Assembly: GCA_022614735.1 (NCBI GenBank) | Contig: JAKEHZ010000097.1 | Coordinates: forward strand, 1 to 19,782 | Origin: Acidobacteriota bacterium | GTDB taxonomy: Bacteria > Acidobacteriota > Blastocatellia > RBC074 | Direction: 5' to 3' | Length of the DNA: 19,782 nt | In this document: one piece after another, positions 1 to 7,744 of the stretch | Numbering within the stretch: position 1 is the stretch's first letter | Layout: every line of letters begins with the position of its first letter | The notes under the pieces: generated by a model | Databases searched by the model: none | Told to the model about the DNA's origin: nothing | What the model saw: only the letters and a program-made list of their open reading frames with translations | Program-made: the position numbers and the translations under genes

Positions 1-9
1 AGAAGAAGA

Positions 10-99
10 GAGAATACGAAACAAACGAAAATAACGAAACAAACGAAAAAGCTTAAAATTTTTCGTTTGTTTCGTTATTTTCGTTTGTTTCGTATTCTC
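10..99. repeat. Perfect 41-bp inverted repeat (long hairpin) after the O-ligase gene
   Basis: Arms 10-50 and 59-99 are perfectly complementary over 41 bp around an 8-nt loop (51-58). Each arm is made of an internal direct repeat: a 16-nt word starting ACGAAACAAACG occurs at 16-31 and again at 34-49 (period 18). The hairpin begins 10 nt beyond the stop codon of the O-ligase and is followed, in the direction of transcription, by a short TCTTCTTCT stretch. It could end the operon transcript, but the stem is AT-rich, unlike a classic intrinsic terminator, and its build from tandem words resembles the other inverted repeats in this window. Confidence 0.9.
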
Positions 100-109
100 C
101 AGATTTCAC

Positions 110-1399
110 TTAACGCACCACCAATTCAGGCTCAAATGCCTGCGATTCATTCCCTGCAAGTTCACGCGCTTCCGCCTCGCGTCCGAGATCACGCGCGATC
201 AAACGAAAACTCGTCGCCAACGCAATCACATTGTAGAGCAGTTCAAGGTCGTGCCGGCTCAAGAAATTTCCCGAAACGATAAAACCGATCAGCGCAATCT
301 CCATCCCGTGTGAATAAGCGATGAGCGGCGAACCCGGTGCGAGGGTCTTGAGTATCTGCCTGGATTTTCGCAACCTAAAATAACTCAGACCAATCAGTCC
401 AAGAAACAACAGCAGCGCCGGCAGCCCCGCATCGACAGCCATTTGCAAAAACGAATTGTGCGAGACACGAATAATTCGCGACTCGGTATAACGGTCATAG
501 GCCTGCAGTATGTTGCGTGGCCCTATTCCGAAGATCGGATGCTCGTTGATGATCCGCCCGCTGGCCTCCCAGCTATCAAGGCGTAGTTGAGTCGATTCGT
601 CATATCGAGGGGCTTTCATCGTGGTCACACGCTCGACTACTTGCTGAGGCACAATCATATAGGCCGTTAATCCAAGTACTAGAACCGCCGCAAGCGCTAC
701 CATTTTGTACTTTGATTTCAGCGCCAGGCCAATCGAAACCACAGCCAATCCCAGATAACCGCCGCGCGAAAGAGTGAAAATCACGGTGATCATCATCATC
801 ACAGACAATGCATAACAGATTAGCCTGAGCCACCGGTTCCTCTCTCCTCGGGCAACACAAAAGGCAATTGGAGCGGCCATGTTAAGCAGGAGCGCATAAT
901 CGTTATTGTCCTCGAACGCTCCCCCCGGGCCGTAAATACGATATTGACCCATCGTGAGCAAAATGCCGGCGTTCGAGCGAAAGGCCAGGAATCCAATCGA
1001 GAGAACGATACCCAGCAATAACCAGCGTACGCGTTTTTCCGAATCGACCATCGCAGTCAGCAACAGTGCAATGAGAAAAGTCTTGCTGAATTCCACAAAT
1101 TTGCCCTGTGCGGCCTGCGGCGATTGAGCATAGAGAGTCGCAAGTGTGATCTGTATCCAGAGCAGGCATATTAGCCCATTAGGAATCAGCTGAGGGGCGC
1201 GGCGCGTCAACTCGAAGATGACATATCCAGCAAGGGTCGTCAGAGCAACAACGAGCGAAATCTGCACTCCCGGCATATATGCCCATTCATGCGGACGGAC
1301 ATAAGCCATTGAGATATAACTGACCAAGCCGGTAAAGGGCACAAAGAAGGCCAACGGAATGATCAGGAAGAGAATTGAGAGAATGAGGATCTGTCGCAA
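110..1399 (-). CDS. O-antigen ligase / O-glycosylation ligase, exosortase A-associated type
   Basis: A polytopic membrane protein of 429 residues with about 10-12 hydrophobic segments, expected in the inner membrane, where WaaL-like ligases move a lipid-linked glycan to an acceptor (lipid A core or protein) on the periplasmic side. Visible family marks are VRPHEWAYM (34-42), GPGGAFEDNND (157-167), LSRGG (210-214), and a long polar loop between later membrane segments with HPIFGIGPRN (287-296) and HNSFLQ (314-319), which holds the conserved Arg/His region of WaaL-type enzymes. The motif set matches my memory of the exosortase A-associated O-ligase family (TIGR03097) better than general WaaL. 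The start is TTG, supported by AGAGG 7 nt upstream and by an N-terminus that begins straight at the first membrane segment. Last gene of the operon; 13 nt after the adenosyltransferase. The acceptor cannot be told from sequence. Confidence 0.85.
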   Translation of the reverse strand: MRQILILSILFLIIPLAFFVPFTGLVSYISMAYVRPHEWAYMPGVQISLVVALTTLAGYVIFELTRRAPQLIPNGLICLLWIQITLATLYAQSPQAAQGKFVEFSKTFLIALLLTAMVDSEKRVRWLLLGIVLSIGFLAFRSNAGILLTMGQYRIYGPGGAFEDNNDYALLLNMAAPIAFCVARGERNRWLRLICYALSVMMMITVIFTLSRGGYLGLAVVSIGLALKSKYKMVALAAVLVLGLTAYMIVPQQVVERVTTMKAPRYDESTQLRLDSWEASGRIINEHPIFGIGPRNILQAYDRYTESRIIRVSHNSFLQMAVDAGLPALLLFLGLIGLSYFRLRKSRQILKTLAPGSPLIAYSHGMEIALIGFIVSGNFLSRHDLELLYNVIALATSFRLIARDLGREAEARELAGNESQAFEPELVVR

Positions 1400-1425
1400 T
1401 TATTTACCTCTCTTATTTACCTCTC
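1400..1425 (-). repeat. 13-bp perfect tandem duplication carrying a stop codon and a ribosome binding site
   Basis: The plus-strand word TTATTTACCTCTC occurs at 1400-1412 and again, without gap, at 1413-1425. Read on the minus strand, the first copy (1425-1413) encodes the last residues and the TAA stop of the adenosyltransferase. The second copy provides AGAGG (1407-1411), spaced 7 nt from the TTG start of the O-ligase. Confidence 0.9.
1407..1411 (-). promoter_or_regulatory. Ribosome binding site that supports the TTG start of the O-ligase
   Basis: AGAGG on the minus strand, 7 nt before TTG at 1399-1397. It decides this non-ATG start, since the protein's first membrane segment starts at once. 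Confidence 0.7.
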
Positions 1426-1970
1426 TTGCTGAAATTCGCTGCTTGCTCTTTCATCCCGGCCCGCTTGTTAGCAACTCGCGCCATCACGAAGAGCAAATCA
1501 GAAAGCCGGTTCAGGTATCTGATCGCATTCTCGTTGATCTCGGAATTTTCGGCCAGAGCGACAACCGAACGCTCAGCACGTCGCGCAATTGTGCGAGCCA
1601 GATGCAAAGCGGCGCCGAAGGCCGTGCCTCCGGGAAGAATAAATTCGCGCAATGGCTCAAGCTCCTCGAGCAACAGATCGATCAATTGCTCCATCTCGAG
1701 AATGTGCTCATCTTCGATACGTGGGACTTGAATTGTTAATGGACTGGCCAGGTCGGCGCCAACGATAAATAACTCGTTCTGAATCTTCTCGAGCGCTTCA
1801 TCTAACTCCTGATCGGCCAGTCCGGCGCGTGAAAGCCCCAACAATGAATTCAATTCGTCAACTTCGCCGTAAGCCGCAACCCGTGGATCTGCCTTACTGA
1901 CGCGACTACCGTCAACCAGCGAGGTCTGCCCCGTGTCGCCGCTCTTCGTATAAACTCTGGTAATTCTCAC
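1413..1970 (-). CDS. PduO-type cob(I)yrinic acid a,c-diamide adenosyltransferase
   Basis: A 185-residue protein of the PduO/MMAB-type ATP:cob(I)alamin adenosyltransferase family, which transfers the adenosyl group of ATP to reduced cobalamin in the cytosol to make coenzyme B12. Seen in the sequence: N-terminal TKSGDTG (8-14, the ATP loop), PRVAAYGEVDELNS (29-42), LPGG (112-115), the helix ARTIARRAER (125-134) and YLNRLSD (152-158), all in family order and at the usual length (about 180-190). The start is GTG, and GTGA overlaps the stop of the upstream glycosyltransferase by 4 nt, so the two are translationally coupled. It has no evident link to glycan synthesis and looks like a housekeeping passenger in the operon. 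Family assignment is secure; why it sits here is unknown. Confidence 0.93.
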   Translation of the reverse strand: MRITRVYTKSGDTGQTSLVDGSRVSKADPRVAAYGEVDELNSLLGLSRAGLADQELDEALEKIQNELFIVGADLASPLTIQVPRIEDEHILEMEQLIDLLLEELEPLREFILPGGTAFGAALHLARTIARRAERSVVALAENSEINENAIRYLNRLSDLLFVMARVANKRAGMKEQAANFSKRGK

Positions 1971-3127
1971 TTTTTCTTTATCCTTGATTCTAGTCTGATC
2001 AGAACTGATAAATACAAATCCGCATACCGCTGCAACATCTGATCGAGTCTGAATTCACGCTCGACTTTATGTCGCCCTGCCATACCAAATCCGCGTGTCA
2101 TCTCTTCCATTCCGTAAAACCGTGAGATCCTTTCCGCAAAATCTTCGTCGTTTCCAGGCTCGACCAGGAACCCCGTCACACCTTCCTCAACCAGTTCAGG
2201 CAACGCGCCGACGTTCGTGGCTACGACCGGCAATGACGCGCACATCGCTTCGAGCACGGTTATCGGCATTCCCTCCGATAAAGACGACAGCGCGAAGAGA
2301 TTCATTGCACCCAGCAAACCTGGCACGTCGTGACGAACACCCGTGAAGACTACCGCGCTACTAAATCCCTGCTCAATAACGAAGGATTGAATTTCAACTT
2401 TTTTCTCACCGTCGCCGACCACCAATAATTTGAACCTCGGATTTCGGTGAGACCTGTAAAGCTTCGCAAATGCCCGCGCCAGCGTGATTGTGTCTTTTGT
2501 CCTATCCAGGCGCGCGACAGTTCCGATCACAAAATCATCAGCGGCAATTCCCAGCTCTTGACGAATGCCACGGCAATTAGATCTAGCAGCCTCATCGATC
2601 CGCCGCGCATCAACTCCATTTGGAATGACACGCATCCGATTAACCGGAAAGCCCGTCTCACGGCAATAGTACGCCTGCACCTCACTCGAGATGGTGAAGA
2701 CGGCATCAGCCAAATGGTACAAACAACGGCGTGCTATCTTGCGTTTTAATGGTTCGCAATAAATATATGGCACGTTGCGCCCGTGCTCGCTGTGAACGAG
2801 CCGGGTACCGCGGGTCATTAACTTCGCGATGGCAGTATCGACTCCCGACCAGCTCTGCGTGTGAATGATGTCCGGGCGCTCCTGGCGAATGACACGCGCG
2901 ATCTTTAGCGGCATCAGATGATCAGCCTCTGAACCCTTCCCCAAATCTATGCATCCAGCGCCTTCGCGCAGATACCGGGCCGCATCGCCTTTGCGCGAGA
3001 TACAACAAACTGTCTGCTCAAATTTCGCGGGATCAAGCCCATTGACGACATCTATCACCACTCGTTCCATTCCGCCAATGCCAAGCGAATCGAGCACGTG
3101 CAGAATTTTGACCCTTTTATCCGCCAT
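1967..3127 (-). CDS. Group 4 glycosyltransferase, exosortase-associated (Stp2-like)
   Basis: About 386 residues with the GT-B fold pattern of GT4 retaining glycosyltransferases. The N-terminal half has HVLDSLGIGGMERVV and RPDIIHTQSW, followed by HSEHGRN; the C-terminal nucleotide-sugar half has IPNGVD, GTVARLDRTKD, VVGDGE, and the E-x7-E type stretch SEGMPITVLEAMCASLPVVATNVGALPE. The N-terminal pattern and the EHGR element recall the exosortase A-associated group TIGR03088. Sugar and acceptor cannot be told. I prefer the ATG at 3127 over a GTG one codon earlier; either way the start lies inside the end of the upstream methyltransferase gene (11-14 nt overlap). The stop overlaps the GTG of the adenosyltransferase. 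Confidence 0.87.
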   Translation of the reverse strand: MADKRVKILHVLDSLGIGGMERVVIDVVNGLDPAKFEQTVCCISRKGDAARYLREGAGCIDLGKGSEADHLMPLKIARVIRQERPDIIHTQSWSGVDTAIAKLMTRGTRLVHSEHGRNVPYIYCEPLKRKIARRCLYHLADAVFTISSEVQAYYCRETGFPVNRMRVIPNGVDARRIDEAARSNCRGIRQELGIAADDFVIGTVARLDRTKDTITLARAFAKLYRSHRNPRFKLLVVGDGEKKVEIQSFVIEQGFSSAVVFTGVRHDVPGLLGAMNLFALSSLSEGMPITVLEAMCASLPVVATNVGALPELVEEGVTGFLVEPGNDEDFAERISRFYGMEEMTRGFGMAGRHKVEREFRLDQMLQRYADLYLSVLIRLESRIKKK

Positions 3128-4010
3128 CACCCCCTGCCCGCAAATGATAAATCACACGTGAACAGAAAAACTCACAAAGCAACGGCAATCGCGTCAGGCT
3201 GCGCGTCAACCGCGCTGCAGCCGAGCCGCCGAATCCTACAATCTCGCGCCGTTCGATCTTCAATCCGACTCCGCCGCAGATCTCCTCAAAACGCGCAATG
3301 GTCAACCGGTTGAGGTCAGGCAAACGATCGAGCCATAGCCACTTGTTCGGCTTTTTATTTCCGTCTCCGTCCAGATCCCACCAACGCGGTTTGAATTGAG
3401 GCAGATCATAGATGCGCGCACAGGTATCGATCAGAACACGATCCGAAAAGAAGACGTGCGCCCACGGCAGCGGGACGAGGCTTTCAATGTGATGGCCGTA
3501 GGGGTTCAGCCATGGAACCCACCAGATGAAGATTCGCCCATCCGCTCGCAGCACGCGCCGCCATTCCGCGATGCTCTCTCGATAATCGAGGATGTGTTCC
3601 AGCACATCGAAGCATAAAATGATGTTTATCGAATCGTCAGGCAGATCGATTTTCCTCGAATCGGTCGCGACGATGAAGCGAGGTTGGGTTTTAAGCTTGC
3701 GACTTGAACAAACCTCTCTGGCCTGATCGATCAGAGCTCGGTTGAGATCAATGCTCGTGACGCTTCTGGCTCCCGCCTCAATTGATAAAAAAGTTAACGC
3801 GCCGCTGCCGCAGCCGAAGTCGAGCACATCCTGCCCCGCCAATTCAAGAGCATTGAAATGCGCGGCAAATTGCTTCTGCAGCTCACTCACTCTCCATTCG
3901 TGATAAACGTTGGCATCGAAGGTTGAGGGATTTTCGCCGGCATCTCCCGGTTGGCGAGCGAGCACCAGTCGTTTTGACAGATTGAAGCAGATGGCTTGCG
4001 ACAAACTCAT
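3117..4010 (-). CDS. Class I SAM-dependent methyltransferase
   Basis: A 297-residue soluble methyltransferase. The Rossmann motif I is VLDFGCGSGALTF, followed by the acidic end of strand 2 (VTSIDLNRALI), motif II-like INIILCFDVLEHI, and the LRADGRIFIWWVPWLNPYG segment. C-terminal to this is a basic region that may contact the substrate. The likely role is methylation of a sugar or of the glycan end, judged only from its neighbours. A longer reading frame starts at 4061, but I chose the ATG at 4010 because it forms an ATGA overlap with the stop of the upstream gene and has GAGG (4016-4019) 5 nt before it. The substrate is unknown. Confidence 0.85.
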   Translation of the reverse strand: MSLSQAICFNLSKRLVLARQPGDAGENPSTFDANVYHEWRVSELQKQFAAHFNALELAGQDVLDFGCGSGALTFLSIEAGARSVTSIDLNRALIDQAREVCSSRKLKTQPRFIVATDSRKIDLPDDSINIILCFDVLEHILDYRESIAEWRRVLRADGRIFIWWVPWLNPYGHHIESLVPLPWAHVFFSDRVLIDTCARIYDLPQFKPRWWDLDGDGNKKPNKWLWLDRLPDLNRLTIARFEEICGGVGLKIERREIVGFGGSAAARLTRSLTRLPLLCEFFCSRVIYHLRAGGDGG

Positions 4011-5833
4011 GACGACCTCAAAATTTTCAGCGCCATCTCCAGGCTCAGCACGCGATTCCATTGGTGATCGAATTGAAAATGGGGCGCACGCGATGAGTCG
4101 AGGAAACCGCGGAGACGACTTATCTCCAACAATTCATTCAGCCTCATTTTTTCAGGTTCGAGCAGCTCACAGACTTCGGGCTCCCTCCAGAGTTGTAATC
4201 GCAACGGTTCGACACCGGAAGCTCCCACTGCCCCCCTTCTTCCATTGAGCAGCCTGCTCTCGGCCTTTCTTGCCAAAGCTTTCAGCGCCGGCAAGAATCG
4301 CGGCCAGTTACGCCACGTCAGTGGCGTCGGTGGATAGCCGTGCTCGAGCGGATAAGCCGCAAGCTCCGGTTGCAATTCTGCCAGCATCATCCGTATAAGC
4401 AGACTGCGATAACGCCATCGCGCTTTGATTTGCAGCATCGTTTCCAATACCGATCGGAACATAAACGGAGATAGACAGGGCCAAATTTGATCGGTGCTGC
4501 TTGCGATCCGTCCCTGCCAATATTGCATGCGTAATTCCAGATAGGTGTTATCCATCTGCGCAGTATTAGGCCACCCGGCCAACCCGGCATTGGCCCGTTC
4601 GATCACCTGCGCGAAATGCTCAATGAATCCCGCATCTTTGTCCGTTATGTTTGCCTGGTTAAGCGGATAAAGCTGTGGGCTGCTCGGATCGACGACGTAG
4701 CGCCGCACCGCAATTTTTCGCTTGTCCAATGCCTCCCGCTTTCCAATGTGCGGCCACAACAACTCCCACCAGTATCCTCGCGCCAGTTCCCCGAAGGACC
4801 CATTGATACTAACCTCAAACCTCGATGACAGCTGACGATGTAAGGAGAAAATACGCGCGTAATCGACTACATCATATCCGCCATCGGTCAAACGCAAAGC
4901 TTCTTCGAGTTGACGGTGCGAAAGACGAGTTTCGTTTTCCAGATGCCAGTGCGGTATGCCGGTGAGCTTCGACAAGCCATTCGAAACCAGACAATCGGCG
5001 CTATCCGCTGACCCGGCCACCGTCGTCTCAAAATCCACGCCGGCAGTCAGGAAAGCGGCCACGATCGCTCGCGAATCGTAACCGCCGGTTAAATCGCACA
5101 CCGGACGCGGAAAAACATTGGCAACCCTGCGCGCTACGCCGACCAGGTTTTCGCTCAGTTCAATGACGGCATGTGGGCCGTCAAGTTTGTCCGGATCGAG
5201 CTCCTGTATGTTCCAGTACCGACTCTCAGTCACCGGCCTGCCGCCCGTGAAGCGAGCGACGCGCGCAGGCGCAATCTTTCTCACCTCTTGAAAGAAGGTC
5301 CGATTCTCGTAAACAACGCCGGTTCGTAAGAACTCTTCGCAACCGACAACGTCGAGGGAGCACTCAGCAAGAGCTGCAAGCACGAGCGACGATGTCGAGA
5401 GTGCACTGCATCGATCGATCCTCCGGAAGAAACAGTGACGACTGCCAATCACATCGGTAATGACAATGACCTCTTGTGCTCTTGCGTCACCATAAACGAT
5501 GACAAAAAAGCCTTCCAGCTCTCGCGCAATCAGCTCCGGTCCGACACTGATGATACGGGCCAGTAATCGCAATTCATCACCGGAGGCGAAGCTATCGGGG
5601 TGAAACCATGTTCCGGCGGCGAGCAACCAGCTACTGGTCTCCGGGTCTTCCGCGATTGGCGATCCCGACCCGTTCCGACGCGCAAAGGAAGCAGCTCTCA
5701 CCCAGTCTCTTCGAACAAGACCGTGAGGCATTCGGCCCTTGATTCGTTCTACGTTCGCCAGGCCGACCTGAAACAACCTTTCGCATTCATCCTTTGCTTC
5801 AGAAGGCGCAACGATAACAATAAAATTTCCCAA
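4007..5833 (-). CDS. Asparagine synthetase-like amidotransferase/ligase lacking the Cys2 nucleophile
   Basis: A 608-residue protein with the two-part plan of asparagine synthetase B: an N-terminal region like class II glutamine amidotransferase (the ELEGFFVIVYGDARAQEVIV stretch near 105-124 and SRHCFFRR after it match the family's late strands) and a C-terminal ATP pyrophosphatase domain with the PP-loop LTGGYDS (248-254). Class II glutaminases need Cys directly after the initiator Met; here residue 2 is Gly, so glutamine hydrolysis by the usual route is unlikely. Relatives in surface glycan loci amidate uronic acids or other carboxylates; that role here is inference. The start is TTG, supported by GAGGAAG 5 nt upstream that overlaps the previous stop. 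The 3' end overlaps the methyltransferase by 4 nt. Confidence 0.8.
   Translation of the reverse strand: MGNFIVIVAPSEAKDECERLFQVGLANVERIKGRMPHGLVRRDWVRAASFARRNGSGSPIAEDPETSSWLLAAGTWFHPDSFASGDELRLLARIISVGPELIARELEGFFVIVYGDARAQEVIVITDVIGSRHCFFRRIDRCSALSTSSLVLAALAECSLDVVGCEEFLRTGVVYENRTFFQEVRKIAPARVARFTGGRPVTESRYWNIQELDPDKLDGPHAVIELSENLVGVARRVANVFPRPVCDLTGGYDSRAIVAAFLTAGVDFETTVAGSADSADCLVSNGLSKLTGIPHWHLENETRLSHRQLEEALRLTDGGYDVVDYARIFSLHRQLSSRFEVSINGSFGELARGYWWELLWPHIGKREALDKRKIAVRRYVVDPSSPQLYPLNQANITDKDAGFIEHFAQVIERANAGLAGWPNTAQMDNTYLELRMQYWQGRIASSTDQIWPCLSPFMFRSVLETMLQIKARWRYRSLLIRMMLAELQPELAAYPLEHGYPPTPLTWRNWPRFLPALKALARKAESRLLNGRRGAVGASGVEPLRLQLWREPEVCELLEPEKMRLNELLEISRLRGFLDSSRAPHFQFDHQWNRVLSLEMALKILRSS
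4016..4019 (-). promoter_or_regulatory. Ribosome binding site deciding the methyltransferase start
   Basis: GAGG on the minus strand, 5 nt before the ATG at 4010-4008, inside the end of the asparagine-synthetase-like gene. It favours the short start with a 4-nt ATGA overlap over the upstream ATG at 4061. Confidence 0.6.
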
Positions 5834-5838
5834 ATCTG

Positions 5839-5845
5839 CTTCCTC
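5839..5845 (-). promoter_or_regulatory. Strong ribosome binding site for the TTG start of the asparagine synthetase-like gene
   Basis: GAGGAAG on the minus strand, 5 nt before TTG at 5833-5831. Its first bases are part of the TGA stop of the upstream glycosyltransferase, which suggests coupled translation. Confidence 0.7.
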
Positions 5846-6773
5846 ACTTCATCGCCCACTGCCTGACCAAACCGGGAGCAACATGCAGCGCAGCCTGCAT
5901 CAACTTCAACTTCGCACTCTGGTAATACTTGTTTGCCTGTTCGAGTTGTGGCGCAGCCTCCTTATAATTTCGCGCTCTCATCAGATCTTTAAAGTGGGCC
6001 AGGTTGAGCTGCGCACGTATGTTGAGTAGTCGAGATTCGATCAATTCACGCTGGGCGGGCAGCGTTCTCTCCTCCGCCAAAAATTTCTCGTAAACGGAGA
6101 TGGTGCAGCGCAAAATCCCGGCACTATTGTTTGAAAGCGAATTATGACGCCAACGGTATTTGACCAGTGGTTCAGTGGTGAATTTGAAACGATGGCCGCA
6201 TTGCAAGATCCTCAGCCACAGATCGAAATCCTCCGCGCCTAGTCCCTGGAGGCCTTCATCGAACATCCCTACCTCATCGAGCACACTACGCCTGAAGAGA
6301 AGAGACCCGAAGATGTAACATTCGCGTTTCAAGACGCGATCGAAAGTAACCGGCTCGGAAACCGTGAACACATCCTGATACAGTCTGCCCGCATATTGCG
6401 GCGATCCCAGGAAATACGCGTTTGGAAAAACCGCGCTGATTTTCTGATCGGCCTCCAGCATCCCGACCAGCCGCTCGAGAAAACCCGGCAGCCACACATC
6501 GTCGCCGTCCAGCAAACCAAGGTATCGACCTTGCGCTCTGCGTATTCCGGCATTGCGGGCGGCCGACAGGCCGCTGTTCTTCTGTTTGAGGTAAATGATT
6601 CGGTCAAGAAACGGCGTAATCCTCGCTTCCGTGTCGTCGGTCGAACCATCATTGATTACGATCGCTGCAAAATCACGATAGGTTTGAGCAAAAATCGATT
6701 CGAGCGTTTCAGTGATGTATGGGGCGACATTGTATGCCGGAACGATGATGCTGACAGAAGGTGGGTTTGACAT
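5844..6773 (-). CDS. GT2 family glycosyltransferase
   Basis: A 309-residue GT-A fold enzyme. The N-terminal SIIVPAYNVAPYITETLESIFAQTY, the INDGSTDDT nucleotide-binding segment, the GLSAARNAGI motif and the DGDD metal-binding motif (DXD type, in LGLLDGDDVWLPGFL) are all present and in order. The later FDEGLQGLGAEDFDLWLRI gives the ED catalytic-base motif. It should add one sugar from a nucleotide donor to the growing lipid-linked glycan in the cytoplasm. The last 60 residues are helical and unlike the core. ATG start; 14 nt after the preceding GT2 gene and 10 nt before the next one. Donor and acceptor are unknown. Confidence 0.9.
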   Translation of the reverse strand: MSNPPSVSIIVPAYNVAPYITETLESIFAQTYRDFAAIVINDGSTDDTEARITPFLDRIIYLKQKNSGLSAARNAGIRRAQGRYLGLLDGDDVWLPGFLERLVGMLEADQKISAVFPNAYFLGSPQYAGRLYQDVFTVSEPVTFDRVLKRECYIFGSLLFRRSVLDEVGMFDEGLQGLGAEDFDLWLRILQCGHRFKFTTEPLVKYRWRHNSLSNNSAGILRCTISVYEKFLAEERTLPAQRELIESRLLNIRAQLNLAHFKDLMRARNYKEAAPQLEQANKYYQSAKLKLMQAALHVAPGLVRQWAMK

Positions 6774-6787
6774 GTTCGATATTCCGA

Positions 6788-7732
6788 TTAAATCTCAAGA
6801 GATTTGCTCGATAATTTGCCGCCGATGAACCCGAGCATGAACCAGAGGTTCAATTCCTGCTCGAAAGTTCCGGGCATATCACCGCGAAGCTTTGCGCTGA
6901 TCATCCGCGGCACAGTTTCAATCGTCCGTCGTATGAGGAAGCGCGGCACTCCAAACCAGCGACTCACGGGTTTTGGGTGGAGAGTATCGATCAACGCCAT
7001 TGAATTCCCATAAGCGCGATGCCAGCGCCGAAAATAACTCTTCGTCAGTCTCTCGCTTGGCACGAGGTGAAAGACTCTCATCCGCGGCTCGTAAACCCCG
7101 TTATATCCCCCTCTTTTAAGTCGAATAAAGAGCTCACCGTCCTCACACATCGATAACTTGCCCGCAAGCTTACCCAGTCCGGCGCGGTATCCGCCGATCT
7201 TTTCAATCACACTGCGGCGGATGGCTCCGTTGCCTCCCGAGAATCCGTGCACTGACTCATCCGTTCCGTGTGGTACTCGCTCTTCTCCGCCATGGAAGAG
7301 TGAAAGGACGCCGTGCAAACGATCGTCATACCAGTCGGGCTGTTCAATTTCCCATTCTCCTAAAACCGGTCCGGTCACATAATCGTACCCATCGATAAGA
7401 GCCTGATAGATTGCCTTGAGCCATTCTCTGCCCATCACCTGATCATCGTCACTAAAGGCTACGATATTGCCACTGGTCGCTGCGATGCCCCGGTTGACCG
7501 CGTGTGATTTTCCCTGACGAGGCTCGAAAAGATAACGCACCTTGCCTTCCGATTCTTCACTCAACCGCGCCACAACCTGCGGCGTGCCGTCCATTGAATT
7601 GTTATCGACGACGGTGATCGTGAAGCCCAATTGCTGTTCCCGATCGGCCATCAGAATGCTGCGTACTGCGCGATCCAGCAAGAGAGCTCGATTATATGTC
7701 GCGATAATAACGTCTATCGTTATGGGCGCCAT
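6788..7732 (-). CDS. GT2 family glycosyltransferase
   Basis: A 314-residue enzyme with the GT-A pattern: DVIIATYNRALLLDRAVRSIL at the N-terminus, VVDNNSMDGT, QGKSHAVNRGIAA, and the metal site AFSDDDQVM. The FSGGNGAIRRSVIEKIGGYR segment and MCEDGELFIRLKRGGY (ED motif) complete the fold. It resembles the GT2 at 8489-9394 in layout (same NRA...LD start, DNNS, DDD site, GxNxAxRR segment), so the two may be paralogues with different acceptors. The C-terminal 80 residues include a weakly hydrophobic stretch that may touch the membrane. ATG start 12 nt after the methyltransferase stop; tight operon spacing. Specificity is not readable. Confidence 0.9.
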   Translation of the reverse strand: MAPITIDVIIATYNRALLLDRAVRSILMADREQQLGFTITVVDNNSMDGTPQVVARLSEESEGKVRYLFEPRQGKSHAVNRGIAATSGNIVAFSDDDQVMGREWLKAIYQALIDGYDYVTGPVLGEWEIEQPDWYDDRLHGVLSLFHGGEERVPHGTDESVHGFSGGNGAIRRSVIEKIGGYRAGLGKLAGKLSMCEDGELFIRLKRGGYNGVYEPRMRVFHLVPSERLTKSYFRRWHRAYGNSMALIDTLHPKPVSRWFGVPRFLIRRTIETVPRMISAKLRGDMPGTFEQELNLWFMLGFIGGKLSSKSLEI

Positions 7733-7744
7733 CTTTCATTGACA

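Noticed and set aside
10..99. Insertion sequence terminal repeats
   Set aside because: The five palindromes have no transposase between them and the first three share no common end sequence or target duplications that I can see.
4011..4061. Methyltransferase start at 4061
   Set aside because: Would overlap the upstream gene by 55 nt; the ATG at 4010 has a 4-nt overlap and a well-placed GAGG.
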